Shown here in pieces: positions 36,316 through 49,900 of a stretch of 64,000 nt of DNA. The notes beneath the pieces are model-generated. The model did no database searches, was not told the origin of the DNA, and saw nothing but the letters and a program-made list of their open reading frames with translations. Positions within the stretch are counted from its first letter, which is position 1. Every line of letters begins with the position of its first letter. The position numbers and the translations under genes were made by a program. Origin of the DNA: Alitta virens (taxonomy: Eukaryota; Annelida; Polychaeta; Phyllodocida; Nereididae); assembly GCA_932294295.1 (NCBI GenBank), contig OW028582.1:37871704-37935703 (forward strand). The letters are read 5' to 3'.

Positions 36316-37339
36316 GAATAAATCTGAAATGCTCATCAATATTGTGGCATTGGAACTGCAAGGAAATTTAACCATTAGGCCACCGTTTTTTCAAAGTTTT
36401 CGATTTCATATTTTCTCATCACCATACATATCTTTACATTTTGCTCATACAAATATATTGTGATATATATTTTTATAACGGTCTGAATTACAGACATTTG
36501 ATATTTTTTTGGAATTTAAGTATATAATTCGATTTTCCCTGAGATAACATCTTGGAATTACATGCACCTTAGATGTAAGATGGCAGTGAATATTAAATTG
36601 GTTAGAATCTGACAAAGACAAATTGATAAATAATGAACTTTCCATTCATACATTTTATATTTCGTGTAATGTTTGTTGTACATGTTATGTATATACCATT
36701 AAACTGCCACTGAATGTCACTTCATTATGTTAATTATGAGAGCTCTCTTAGATCTAGTTTTTCAGTCTTTTTTAATGCCATTTATGTTTGATCACGTCTA
36801 AGTTATGTTTGGCATGAACAATTGGTGTTTGGAAGCCAAATGGCTTGGAATATCTTCAAGTTTGACATGAAATGTAAAGAAAAGGCACAGAAAAGTAAAG
36901 AAAAATATACAGAAATGTGCAATATCTGATGTGTCCCAGACAGGCTGGATTATTTATTTTACTCTACAAATAAACTTTTTTTGTCAACAAGCAAATTTGC
37001 ACTTCGTTTTCCTCATATAAAGTCCGGTGCAAGTAATCTCAGATTTTTCTTAATTTACAGAATTTTAGCAGAAGTATGAATTCATTTTGAATGGAATTGT
37101 GTCATAATTTAGTGTCACTGAAAGCGTGTTGTTTTTTATGCAGATCTTTCTATTCAAATGAAATAACAGAAAAGTAGGTGTAAAGTGTTGTAAAAATGGA
37201 ACTAAAGGACCTATGTACATATCTGTGAATTAAAATACAACTTTAGGTTAAAAGAAAGATAGAAATTTAGTAAATATGTAGTCAAAAGATATAGGGTACT
37301 AGAATAAATAATAGAAGATTAAATACAAAATTATTTGTC

Positions 37340-37455
37340 TCAATGACTCAACGCTACTGAGTTTGAAGATTAATCAGCTTATTTGAGCAGCTGCCAGAGA
37401 TGTAATGATGAGATGATTAGGCTTGGAATCCACACCATGTTACACATTTAGTCTA
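37340..37455 (-). mobile_element. SINE fragment, ATTACGTCTGCC tail type
   Basis: Contains GTAATGATGAGATGATTAGG and the CCACACCATGTTACACATTT edge of the centre. Confidence 0.5.
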
Positions 37456-38299
37456 AAAAGGCCATAATATTATTAAGCATTATCATAAGCGGAGGTTTAT
37501 CAACCACTAAAAACTAATTAATCCTTTTGACTATAGAAAGGAAAGAAAAGAAAAAATGTCAAGGCCTTTTTTAATCTGAGCAATTAGAATCTAAAAATGA
37601 CTGACCCTCCACAGCAATTTTTACTGGCAGGTTATTCAGATCAATAAATGTCATGAATCTTATATTAGTCATTTATATGACTAACTTCTAGTAAAAAAAC
37701 ATGCCACTTTAGACAATATTGACTAAATAGTTAGCTTAAGCTTAGTAAACTGCTAACTTGTTAGTCAAATGGATATAGAGCTCAGTGAAAACGATGACCA
37801 AATCTCAACCAAAAAGATTTTGACTGGTATATAGTGCAATAGTGCATATGCATTATTGGAATGTATATTCAGCCACAAAGGATATGATGAATATACTCAA
37901 TTATATTGAAGTTTCCTTATCAATTTATATTTTATAAAATTCAGCATAAAAATCATTAAGTAAATATTTCAATATATTTCAAAAAAATATCGGGATAAAT
38001 ATTGTGATTTAATAAAAACTATAAAATTGATATTCTAAGTAAATTTGTCTGATGTTATTAGACACGAGATTGTTTATTTTAGAGCATGCTGACTCAGCAT
38101 ATGTGTGAAATTTTTAGATTCTAAATAAAGTGCACTAGAGTAAGTTTAAAGGCAAAATATGGAATATAATAGGCCTACATGTAGAATGAAATGAGAAGAA
38201 ATGTAAATATACATTCAGTGTGGTCAAATTTCTATTAAAATCTTAAAGGTCAAATTTCCCATAGATTTCTCCTGAAGGTCCATGGTTCTTCATGAGTTA

Positions 38300-38470
38300 T
38301 ACATGTTAAACTGAAGGTGCCTTGTACTCGGTGTCTATGCTGAAGCAAGGAAAATACCCCACCCATGTGGTTAATGTGTAACATGTTGAGGAATCTAAGC
38401 CTATCATCTCATCATTACGGCTGACTAACCGTTGGACGAACAGCTTTGAGAAAACGACACTGACCATACC
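38300..38470 (+). mobile_element. SINE, ATTACGTCTGCC tail type
   Basis: Reads CTTGTACTCGGTGTCTATGC, then CCCCACCCATGTGG, then TCATCATTACGGCTG. The head is lost. Confidence 0.6.
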
Positions 38471-38532
38471 AAAAATAATGTGATTAATTATATATTGGCA
38501 TATTTAATTGTGTTAATGGGTGATAAATCTGT
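38448..38532. repeat. Dispersed direct repeat, copy 1
   Basis: ACTGACCATACCAAAAATAA and GTGTTAATGGGTGATAAAT recur at 40287-40372. Confidence 0.7.
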
Positions 38533-39184
38533 TGTTAAAATGAGAAAGGTTGTCAAAAACTGAAAAACGTGTACATGGGTTTAACGATATACCTTGCTTA
38601 GTGGCTAAATTAAGTGTCTGATATTTATCTAATTATTATTATTTTTTTAATAACAAAATATATTGTGATGAAAATACCATTGCCTTTTTGACTGAGCAAA
38701 CATCTAAACCATTTTGAGCGAAGTTAAAGGGTTTGGTAAAAAATAACTTAGTCTGGTAGCGTTCCACAAAAGAAGGGCTTTCAATGTGGGTGGGGTACAC
38801 AATTTAAATAGGTTGCTGCTGGGTGGGGTGTCACAGAACATTGGTCGGAACACACGTGACAATAATGGGTTTATTTAGAATATTTGAAAGGCCCAAGAAC
38901 ATCAAATAAAGACAGGTTTGGCTTACAAAACATTGAGATCCACGTGGGTATTGCATTCGAACCCAGCTTCAAAGCTTTTCATTAGCTAAATCCCAAACTC
39001 AAGTCAATGAGAAGCTCTTTACTGGTAATGCCATGCAAAGCTGGGGCTTGCACACGATCCCAGCCATGGAACCAACGTTCAGCATGCATTTATCAGCGCA
39101 TCCTTACATCTGCTTGATAGGTTCTACTTAAAATTAAGTGAAACCATCCTTGGTAAATGTGTGACATGATGTAGACTTCAAACC

Positions 39185-39283
39185 TCACCATTTAGATAGA
39201 TAGATAAATATACAGATAGACAGATAGATAGATAGGTAGATAGGTAGATAGATAAATAAGTAGATTGATAGATACATAGATAC

Positions 39284-39339
<56 letters not shown>

Positions 39340-39410
39340 GATAGATAGATAGGTAAGTTCTGATCACTAGCAATGGTGATTGATGAGGTAGAATGACATG
39401 CAACAAATTA
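39185..39410 (-). mobile_element. 5'-truncated SINE with long (TATC)n tail
   Basis: The GATA array on the plus strand (39190-39355) is followed by AAGTTCTGATCACTAGCAAT and TTGATGAGGT, the SINE 3' edge. The rest of the body is absent, as expected of 5' truncation. Confidence 0.6.
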
Positions 39411-39425
39411 CTTAATACTGATTAT

Positions 39426-39927
39426 ACTTTACAGAAATTGATGACTCAAAGGTTTTCATAGGCCATTCAGAATATATAAAATGCATTATGCCAATTAATG
39501 TCGAAATTGGAAGATTTAGAAATGTCCCATTGGAAGACAGAGTTTGTAAACTATGTAATTCTGTTACAAATAATATAGAAGATGAATTTCATGTACTATG
39601 TGTATGTAATGCCTGTATTGATATAAGAACTAGTCTTTATAATAATATTAGTGACATTAATAGTAAGTTTGATTAGTATGATGATTTAGAAAAATTTGTG
39701 TTTATTAATAACGAATATCAGGTACACTTGGCTAACTTTTTGCTGAAAGCTATGGAAATAAGAAAAACAGTTTCTTTTTGTTATTTAGACGTCACGTATT
39801 TAAGCACTAAAATGGAGTGACATATAAGCCCTTATGGGGATGGGTGGTTTATGTTTCCACTTCTTTTGTTTGTATTGTTGTAATGTAAAACCACATGTCA
39901 ATAAAGATAAATAAATAAAAAATAAAT
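39426..39927 (+). mobile_element. Non-LTR retrotransposon remnant, C-terminal zinc-finger-like end
   Basis: The frame reads GRFRNVPLEDRVCKLC and then EDEFHVLCVC, the CxxC...HxxxC region found after the RT domain in many invertebrate LINEs. A TAG at 39674-39676 interrupts it; the frame continues YDDLEKFVFINNEY. It ends in an ATAAATAAATA-type tail near 39900-39925. It sits just after a truncated SINE, so this stretch is a nest of transposon debris. Confidence 0.75.
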
Positions 39928-40286
39928 TATGTCTTAAAAAAATGCTGAATGTCTTATAAAATGCACTATTTCTTATAATTAGCATATCGGGAGCAAAGTC
40001 AAGATGGCTGACTCGTAGGTGTTGAAGTGTTTTCAAGACAGGTCAAGCTTTGTTAGGAAGGTTTATAAAGTCTGCCCCTGAGAAGCATTTTAATGTGTGT
40101 ATGGCATATGGCACCTACATCTGAGAATATTTGAAGTTATACATGCCGTACTTATTGCGTATTGTGCGTAAATGTAAGGTGATCTGCACCAAATTCACAA
40201 TATTGGAGTATTAAGTTCCTTGGTAATTTTATGGAGAGAAATTAATGTGTATTTTAAAATGAAAGTTGCAGCAATTTTTTTGTTTT

Positions 40287-40372
40287 GAGAAAATGACATT
40301 GACCATACCAAAAAAATGCGATTAATTATATTTAATTGTGTTAATGGGTGATAAATTCAGTGTGGTCAAATT
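40287..40372. repeat. Dispersed direct repeat, copy 2
   Basis: See 38448-38532. Confidence 0.7.
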
Positions 40373-42144
40373 TCCATAATTATAATTAGGGGCGTAATAG
40401 CCAGGTGTATTGAATTGGTAAATCTGGAGTGGTCTTACTAGTGAGGTGGACTTATAGCAAGCATTTAACTGAATCTATTAATTGTAAATCAACTTAGTAA
40501 TTGTTCATGAAAAACTCTTAATTGTTCATGAAATCTATTTCTTATTCTATTAATATTAAACTTAAGGCAGAAGTAATGATGAGATGACAGGTTACAGTTT
40601 GCACAAATTGTACTTAATTTATTTTATTTTTCATTTCATTGATGTTGAAGGAAATGACACATTCTTTCCCTGCACCTTTAAAAACCTCAGTGTTAAAAAT
40701 GGATTTCACCTTAAATTACTCTTAACAAGGTGCATTTATTAAAAAGAATGTTTGCTCTAAATTTAATTCATTGTTTCATAAACTAATACCTGCTCATTTC
40801 AAATTCAAATGCATTTTTTATTAAAAATTGCTAAAATTCAAAATTGACCTTTTTTTTTTTTTAATATAAATGACAAACCATAAAGCTCCGTAATATGCAC
40901 AATTTTATCAAAATTTAGCTTTAATACAACTTTTTGGTTCCTGTAATCTGCAAACATTTGCGCCGTAAAGTTAGCTTTTGTGGGACTGCGAAATTCAGTC
41001 ACAGTTGACTGGTCAAGCATAGTCGTATGAAAACAGTGGACGCCCATGAGGCACCAGCCTTTTAATGACAGCACACAGCTTATTCATAACTCTGAATTTC
41101 ATATTTCATCCGAGGACACCTTGATTTCGTGGGAGAAAAGCCATGAAATTCGTCTTTTCAATTTGAATTGGCAACCGGAAGTGCTTAGTTCTACCTCGTC
41201 AACTAGAGAGTGGGAGTTTTTTCGCGCCACAAATTGGTAAGTTGTAAAATAAAATATAAAACTATAATTAAGATATAATAGTTTCTTGGAAAAATGTGTA
41301 AGGTCTTTTATTTTGTATTTATTTGTATCTGATGTACGTGAGGTTTGTGGAAGAATTAAGATGAAATTAATTTCTTTATAAATGCTTCTGATATAAATAA
41401 ATGTATTGTATTGTGGAATTTAATAAATTGAGGAGACCAAATTGTTACACACGCGTAACATCGATTTGTTGATTAGTTACGTAATATTAAATTAGATTAT
41501 ATATGCAATATTTGATAAACAATTTTTAGCCGTGTTAAAAATTTAACTGATATTAGACGGAGAACAGAACTAAGTTTCGTGTTTGTAAAAGATCTCATTA
41601 AACAGGAAGAAGAATAACACAAACTGGTGATATTGCTCACAGACTATTCATAAAACAATAGTTAGACAAAACAGACAATATGTTGATTTATAAAACAGTA
41701 TTTCAAGTGATCAAATACCAACGAATACCCCTGCATAAAAGAGAAATATAAAATGGATATTACTGAAAGACAATAGACAATTAGGACCTAGATATGGACA
41801 TGACATTTATGCTTACAATAATTATGTATATCTTTGTTTCCAATTCAAAAGACGCCATATAAGATAATTAGAGTCTCTAGCGCATATATAACGCAATTAT
41901 TTTTTGAAGCAAAATAGGAATCTAATGTAGATAGAACATTCATTCCTCCATTAAATTCAGGGCTCCCAGCTTTTAGCCACTCAGACTTATATGCAAAAGG
42001 AAAAGTGAAGCCACAAAAAGCAAAATGAAATGTCTGCCTAATTGGATGTAATGCTTCCCTTAAAAGCTAATAAGGCAAAAACATCAACTGAAAGAAATAC
42101 ATGTATTGAAAGTTATCGTTCCAGCATAGCAAATCAAGCGAAAC

Positions 42145-42385
42145 TATGGCAAACATTGGGCCAACATAGGGCAACATAAGACTAACATTGGGCCAACATA
42201 GGGCAAACATTGGGCCAACATAGGGCAAACATTGGGCCAATATAGGCCAACATAAGGCAAACATTGGGCCAACATAGGGCAAAAATTGGGCCAATATAGG
42301 CCAACATAGGGAAAACATAGGGCCAACATTGGACCAACACAGGTGAGGGCAAATATTGGGCCAACATAAGGCCAACATTGGGCCC
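42145..42385. repeat. 22-bp minisatellite GGCAAACATTGGGCCAACAT-type
   Basis: About ten units alternating GGGCAAACATTGGGCC and AACATAGGG. Related single units occur at 4575-4625. Confidence 0.88.
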
Positions 42386-42689
42386 AGTTAGCCCTGATAC
42401 TGAAAACATACACTCTAAACCCAATGTGATACATTTATAAGCTAGTAATCAACAAAAAACTAATTATTATTTAAAAAATATATATAACTAGTTTAGTGCG
42501 TTCATGCCAAAGATATGAAGCATGCCATTAAATCGCATGAAAAACACGACAACATCAGCCAATAATTTCATTCATGCGAATAGAAGAGAATTTATTAAAA
42601 TAATGCAACGTATATATTAGAATTCATTTAGACCAGGCTCACCTGAAAAGAAAATAAGTAAATTTATATAAATTAATTAATAAAGCCCT

Positions 42690-42850
42690 GGTTCTGCTGA
42701 AGATCATGGGTTCGAATCCCAACCCAAGTACTCTTCAAGAGCTCAGATTGATGCGAGGACATGAAATTGGCATCTGTGCTGAAGAAAGTAAAAGACCCCA
42801 CCCATGGGGTAAATGTGTAACCATGGTGTGGACTCCAAACCATGTATTGA
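42690..42850 (+). mobile_element. SINE copy with tRNA-like B box
   Basis: GGGTTCGAATCCC is a perfect B box; the centre AAAAGACCCCACCCATGGGG is nearly intact. Confidence 0.65.
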
Positions 42851-43399
42851 GACTATATGCAATGAAACACAAGACTTAAAACAACTACAGAGATTGATAC
42901 ATTAGCCAACTCAAGGTCTTTTGAATACAAGAAAATGAACTGTATTTAAAATTTTAGAAAAACTAAGCAAGAAAGAAAAAGTTATTAGAAATAGCAGATA
43001 ATTCTTGACACCTCATATATCCATAAGCAAACTTGAACTTGTCTCTTTATAATTGCAAGTGTACTTGGTGTTGTTGTCAATTGACATACTTCCTTGTGAA
43101 TTTGTTCTCTGTTAAATTCTCCACAAATTCCAGAATATTCAGAAGTTTATGCCCGGGGTGCGAGCAAACACAAAGTTATATAGCGAAAATGTTCTCCTTA
43201 TTCATAAAAAAAGTTTGTTTTTCAGTCAGTTTTCCTTATAATTCATCAATGCCAAGTGCTATATTTTTTCCACCCTACGATGTATAAAAAGCATAATGTG
43301 TTTGTTTTGTTATTCTGTTCAACCCGCATATATTACCTAAATTTCATTTGTATTGGACTAACTTGAACATATTGTGTATGATTTAGCCCAAAGCTGATA

Positions 43400-43532
43400 G
43401 TAAAAAATCTGCAAAAACGAAATGAAGTAAAATTTGAATGTCTTTTAAATTAGAAATGCCATGAAAACGTTCTACTGGAAACTAACGCCAAACGAAGAGG
43501 TTAAATGAATAATTATATTGAGATTTTTGTCA
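43400..43532. repeat. Dispersed direct repeat, copy 1
   Basis: GAAATGCCATGAAAACGTTC and GTTAAATGAATAATTATATT recur at 45790-45925 with very few changes. The copies flank VWA exons 1 and 2. Confidence 0.85.
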
Positions 43533-43938
43533 ATTTAATTGATTTGGCAATTAAAAATTCCAAGAAGTACTTCTTGTTGATCGACAAAATTTCACATGTG
43601 TCATGTCATTCCAAATTTATTTGAGCAAGGTCGTTCAAGAATTAGTTTAAATTTTATTAACTTTTTTTTTCACCTTTTTTTTCCGAATTTCACTTTCAAT
43701 GGATTTGCACAAATAAAATGTGTTGCAATGATCTCGTCTGGAACATGAAAGTTCCTCTTAAAGAATAATACAATTTTTTTTTAGTATTTCTGTAATATTT
43801 TCAATTTGAATGCAAAGAGGTTAACTAAATAACTGCAAGTTTTCTTAAGTTAAACATGTATTTTGATTATATGGCTCAGTGACAATTTTCTGTAACATTT
43901 CCCTAATATTTCTTACCTTTTTTTGCTAATTTCAGAAT

Positions 43939-43984
43939 ATGGATGTTCCACTACATTCATACCTGTCTGTAGTTTTCCTTTTAT
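43939..43984 (+). CDS. VWA gene exon 1 (signal peptide)
   Basis: ATG at 43939 in an exon that begins after TTTCAG (43936), so a 5' non-coding exon probably lies upstream. GTAAGT donor, phase 1. Confidence 0.75.
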
Positions 43985-46900
43985 GTAAGTATTTCCTTTT
44001 TTGCAATTTTTTCGTATGTTGAATTCCTGTGATGTACTTTTGTCCAGCTTTACGCTAACGTGTTATTTTGTATATTTATTTAGTTATCGCTGTGCCGGTG
44101 CACTTACAAAGTAAGTATTTTCATATCTATTCAACCGGTCTTCCTATACAATAACAAATTGATAGAAAATATTAAATAAACAGTCGTGGATATAATTCAA
44201 ACTATATACAAGACGACAGAATTTAAGAGGATGTTAAAAAAGTACATCACTTTCCACAGTTGTAGTCGTTTAGAAATTCAAATTGGGCGTCAATGGAACT
44301 GTCTGGTGTGGCTTAGCAATAATAATATATCTATACGTCGAGTAAGAATGTAAAAAAAGGATACCTGATATTAGTTAAATACAAACTGTTGTTTTCTCTT
44401 GATTGAAGTCCAACTTTAGAACAGATCATCAATAGAATATATTCATGGTTAAAGCTGTGCATGGTTATTTTAGTAATCAGGCATTGCTCTCTCACTGACA
44501 CAGGCTAATTAGATCATAAGTTAGAGATGACCAGCCAATCAGATCATCTGTTAGAAAGATGACCAGCCAATCAGATCATCAGTTAGAGATGACCAGCCAA
44601 TCAGATCATCTGATAGTGACCAGCCAATCAAATCATCTGTAAGAGATCACCTGACAATCAGATCATCTGTTAGAAAGATCACTAGCCAATCAGATCATCT
44701 GTTAGAGATGACCAATCATATCATCTGATAGAGATAACCAGCCAATCAGATCATCTGTTAGAGAGATCACCAGCCAATCAGATCATATGTTAGAGATCAC
44801 CATTAAATCAGATCATATGTTAGAGATGACCAATCATATCATCTGATATATATGACCAGCCAATCAGATTTAATTTATATTTTATCTAATCGAGAGATTG
44901 CCAGCTAATCAGATCATCTGTTAGCCTAAGAGAGATGACTAGCCAATCAGATCATATGTTAGAGATGACCAGCCAATCAGATCATCTGTGCATTGTCAAA
45001 TCCTTTTCTTGGTTTTTTTGACGCAGTATTGTCCAAATCAATTAGAAGCCTTAAAAATGAACACGGTGACATTGCAGCAGTCATGTCAATAAGCATTTTG
45101 GAGTTATGCAATAAGTATAATAATACTGCAATGAACAGTTACTGTAGAGCCTCAGTATAGGTGAAGAAGCAAAGATTAAGTATACTCTGTGGTAGATGTA
45201 ATAATGAGTTGCTAAGGCTGAAAAAGTCTGTGAGATGATACAAACCTACCAATAACATTTTTGAAGTTCTGTGCAGCGTTAAGATTCCATTTTCTTCAAT
45301 TACTCAGCAATTATGACCATGTCAACTTTCTGCTTCTTGCCTCCTCCTGAAACGTAGTATCTCATAATACCATTATAGTAAATAGGACATTGTGATCTGC
45401 ACAGATTAATGTCATTAGGATTAACGTTGGAACAGAACTTGTTTGAATAAATACAATTATAACCTCAAAAATATTGGTCTCATGTGGTCCCTAGATAAGA
45501 AAGCTGTCATCAAAATGTAATATAGACCTAACTGAGTAATAAACTTCAAAATAATCAAAACAATATTGCAAACGGATAGGTAATAAATAGATTACTGATT
45601 AAGTTTGTTTTAAATAAGTAGCTATAACAAAGATCTGCATAAAGTTAATTGTCGAAAACAGGTTGTCCTTGAACTATTTTCTGAAATCAACAATGTTGGC
45701 GTTGCTTTATTAGTGTGCAACAAGTTGAACATTTCTTGCCAAGTTAGGATCCTTCACCGTTCACAGTAGCATTCAAATGGAAAAGCAAATTAAAAATCAG
45801 CAAAAACCAATTGAAGTAAAATTTGAATGTCTTTTAAATTAGAAATGCCATGAAAACGTTCTACTGGAAACTAACGTCAAACGAAGAGGTTAAATGAATA
45901 ATTATATTGAAACGGTTTTTGTCAATATGAAAAGAAAACTGAGTCAGTAATATAATCGGTGATTCATGAAGATCAGTATGACCCAAGTCGTGTGAAAATA
46001 TCTCATGCTTTAAGTATGACTTGCATGCCTTAGTAAGCTTCAAACCGTCTCTTTTCTCTTTCTCACAGAACATGGTCAGGAGCAGCAAAGTTTAGCAATA
46101 CATCGCCAGAGCGTGCGAAAATGCACATTAGAGTGCGCAGGGCTAAAAAATGAGTGCACGTTATTCATAAATGTGCAAGAAAGTGTCATTCGCAATCATT
46201 TTATAGACCCGCAATAATAGTAACTCCTATTTGGTTTCCTCAAATATTGTTTGCATATTATCTGCAAAAAAATTCCATGTAAAACTAAAAGTAATATGAA
46301 ACCTGCCAGTAAATAAATGGATGTGATAATAACAAATACCTTTGAGTAAAAACTGCAAAAGTCAGTAGCGTATGAAAAATATCTCATACGCAGCAAAGAA
46401 ATAAGGGAAAGTAAGTAACAAACTAGGTTTGCTATATCATAATTCAATCATTGTATTTACCGCAATGGAGGGGTCCTTTACTTGCCTCATCATAGACACT
46501 GATTACAAGGCACCTCCAATTTACCATCTCATGCGATTAACATCCAATTAAGATGTTAGTTCATGAGGAGTGCCTAGGCGGATGCCTTAACATTAAGAAA
46601 AGCCGGTCAATCAATCGATCAATCAACTGATCAATCAATCAATCACTCAGTCAGACAGTCAGTCAATCAATCAATCAGTCAGTCAGTCAGTCAGTCAGTC
46701 AGTCAGTCAGTCAAACTCCTTGTTATTCTACTATATCTGTGATACGATCTGTGGTAATAAATGACTAAAATGGGAACACTTAATGCAGCACTGCTCCAAT
46801 AACTCACCTCAGAAGAATTAGTAAAAAAAAATACTTTCACATAATCTGTCTTATAAATATTTTTTATTGAAAGGTTGTGAAAGTAAAGGCCTCACAGACA

Positions 46901-49900
46901 GGTTCCCATTCATCATAATTCCAGGGTGTGGGGCATAATGTTTGATTGTGTGAATACTGAAATATGATTAGCATAAAGTGCAAGGCATACATAGTGCCTG
47001 GATAACTGCTTGGTCATGTTTGTTTGTGGAATATTATGTATAGTGGTTGACCTTTTAGTGATTTTCACAGACACTGATATGCAGTTTAATTATGTAAGCT
47101 GCCAGTGGTGTACATAAATCTCATGCTAAACTAGGCAACAACAACACCATACTTTGTAAGCAACAGGCCTTTCTTAGTTGGTAAAAATAAATGAAATAAG
47201 GGACACATTTTGTAACGACTTTTAAATGCGTAAGTCTACAAATGAGTTTGACAAAAGAATATCAACGCTAGAAAATGATTTAACCAATTATACATAAGAT
47301 TTAAGGATTATACTTTGATCTAAATATGAATATTTTAAGCATGTACATACACATTATGCTATTTTAGCACTTACAAATTGCCAATGAGGAAGCATATGTG
47401 TCAAAAATATCTACACTATGGTATATTTAGCTTTAATTTTTGCCTAACATGAAAAAACATGCAGTGAGGTTGTCACCGGTAAACTGTAATGACACATGAG
47501 CATGCAATTTGCATGAATCTGTTAATGCAATGGGCTGTGTTTACAATGTAAATAGAAAAGACACACAATTAAAATCAAGGAAAAGACGCATAAAGAAAAG
47601 ACAAAAAAAATATTGCTTGCGGATGATTATCACTGCTATTTTGCAATTTGTGTTTCTATGCCAAAATAGCTTGTCAAAGCACTATATAGATGTCAATGAA
47701 TCTAAATATAGAAAATATATTCAATTAGCATAAGCAAAAAATCAGCTTATGTTGCCACGTGGTTTCTGTGAGGGTCTACAGGCACAAACTCTCACCCTGG
47801 AAATAAATGGTGCATTTTTAAACACACTCTTACAAACCAAACTTCTACTTAGAGTATTCCAAAATAGACAAATGATAGCTGCATTTAGGAGTCTGATACT
47901 GCAAGTCAATGACCTTTCTCTTGCTGTTCCAGTATATTCAGCTATGTACAATATAATTGAGTAAGGAACTAAGGACAATGATGCCCTCTACTGGCAAAAG
48001 GCAGTAACTCCAAAATGGAAGATTTTGGGAAACCGCATTATTGTGTTTTCATAAAGATACATTCACACATTAAACAAATATCATGATTATATATTTGAGT
48101 TTGAGCTTTTAAATCAATTAAGATTCAAATAATCAAATATTTTCACAGCATTTTTCATTGTTTCTCCAAATGAAATTGACACAAAATAGTTCTTGTAAAG
48201 TACGCAAGTCGAAGAAGCTACATGTTAAATGTTATTATCCTGTAATAGCTCTGTAAAACTTATGTAAGACTAATAAAACTGTGATTTGACATAATTCTGA
48301 TAATCTATCATCATTGCATGGGTTATGATGGAAATTTCTGAAACAAACCTGACCACGTAGACAAGTACACTGTTACCCTATACCCTATTTGTAAAAATAC
48401 TCTGATGAAAACAAAAATCAAAGGACTTTTTCTGAATGAAACTTCACGATGACTTATACACTCAATAAAATTTAGTTTCAATGCAAATATGAATAAAAAT
48501 ATCTTTCAGATTCATTAGATGGCATTCCAAACTCATGCAAACATTCACCACAAGTTTATTTGCAATAAATTGATTGCAATTTTTATCTGACCCTGGATGG
48601 AGAAGTCTAAATGCTTATGTAAATGATCATATAAAATAGAACAAATATATCATATAAAAATAGCATGTATTACTTATCATTGTTGTGATGCACTGGAGCA
48701 AATTGACATGATATGACATTCACATTGGCATGTATGCAATATGATTACGTTTTCAAAGACAACCAACGGGTTTAGTAAACTGAAACAAAAGTTTGTGTGT
48801 TGCAACATGGCTGATCTTTGTAAGGCAACATTTGATTGGCTGACATCAATGTGATAAGCAGTATGATTGGCTGAATACGATGATTGGCTGAATAAGATGA
48901 TTGGCTGAATACGAATACTGCCTTTTGTGGTTGCATCTTGCTCAAAATACTGCCTTCTGTGATGGTAACAGCATTTTGTCATTGTTTTATGGTATCAGTG
49001 AGCCTGCTTACTGCCTTTTGTCCATTTAATATTGCTCTATATCATGGAAAGAAAATATAGTATTACGCAGGTAAGTAGATGGACAGATGTGGATATACAT
49101 GAGGATCCCTGTAATCGAAAAAAACAACTTACTGCCTTTTGTCATTTACTGCTTTCTGTCAGAGGAGGGCAGAATGAGTTTTATTATACTTGGTCAGTTG
49201 TAACCTTTTGTCCATTCTTTTGTAGGATGTTCTAAAGCTGACATTGGACTATGGATAGACACCTCAACAAGTGTTTCCACAGCATGGAGAGACCCGGATG
49301 GTATCCAGAATTTTGTGCGCGAGTTCATTTTGAGTCTTCCGATAGGTCAAGAAGACACACGACTATCGGCAGGAATATTCGCGGATGGGGCGGCAGTCAT
49401 GTGGGACTTAGATGCAATGTTTGACCGGAGAGAAATGGCGGAGAGGGTTTCATCGTTGTACTTTAGAAATAACAAGCAAACTTTTGTTGAAGCTGCGTTA
49501 AGTACTGCTAGAGAAAATCAGTTTCGGAGGCAGAGGGGAGATCGTGATGATGCTCCCAACATCCTTATAATACTAACGGATGGCATGGAGTCATTCAACA
49601 CCAGTCTAATTATTCAAGAAGTCACCTCTTTAATCAGAAACCAAGTCTCCATTTATGTCGTTGGATGGGGGCCAGTTAATAACACAGATCTGCTGACAAT
49701 TACTGGTGGTAACTCAGAAAATGTCTACCAGGCCGATACCTACCAAGATGTTGTAGATGATTTTCCAAGCATTTTCAGACAGATCTGCGGCGATACGACT
49801 ACCCCAGCCCCTACAAGACCTACTCGTGCTCCTGGACCTGCAAGACCCAATGCTCCTACCTCACCATCAGGTAAATCTCTTGCATGTCATTATCTGAAAA

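Larger units (their letters stand above)
35852..43935. other. Region between the cysteine-rich and VWA genes
   Basis: 8 kb with SINE fragments, a LINE remnant, a duplicated 85-bp segment and a 22-bp minisatellite. No protein gene is supported. Confidence 0.6.
44111..49225 (+). other. VWA gene intron 2
   Basis: 5.1 kb separating the signal peptide from the first domain. Holds a minisatellite, a duplicated segment, a SINE fragment and, close to exon 3, several ACTGCCTTTTGT motifs. Confidence 0.7.

Noticed and set aside
42067..42434. Minus-strand frames with LCWPNVGPMF repeats
   Set aside because: Translations of the 22-bp GGGCCAACAT minisatellite.
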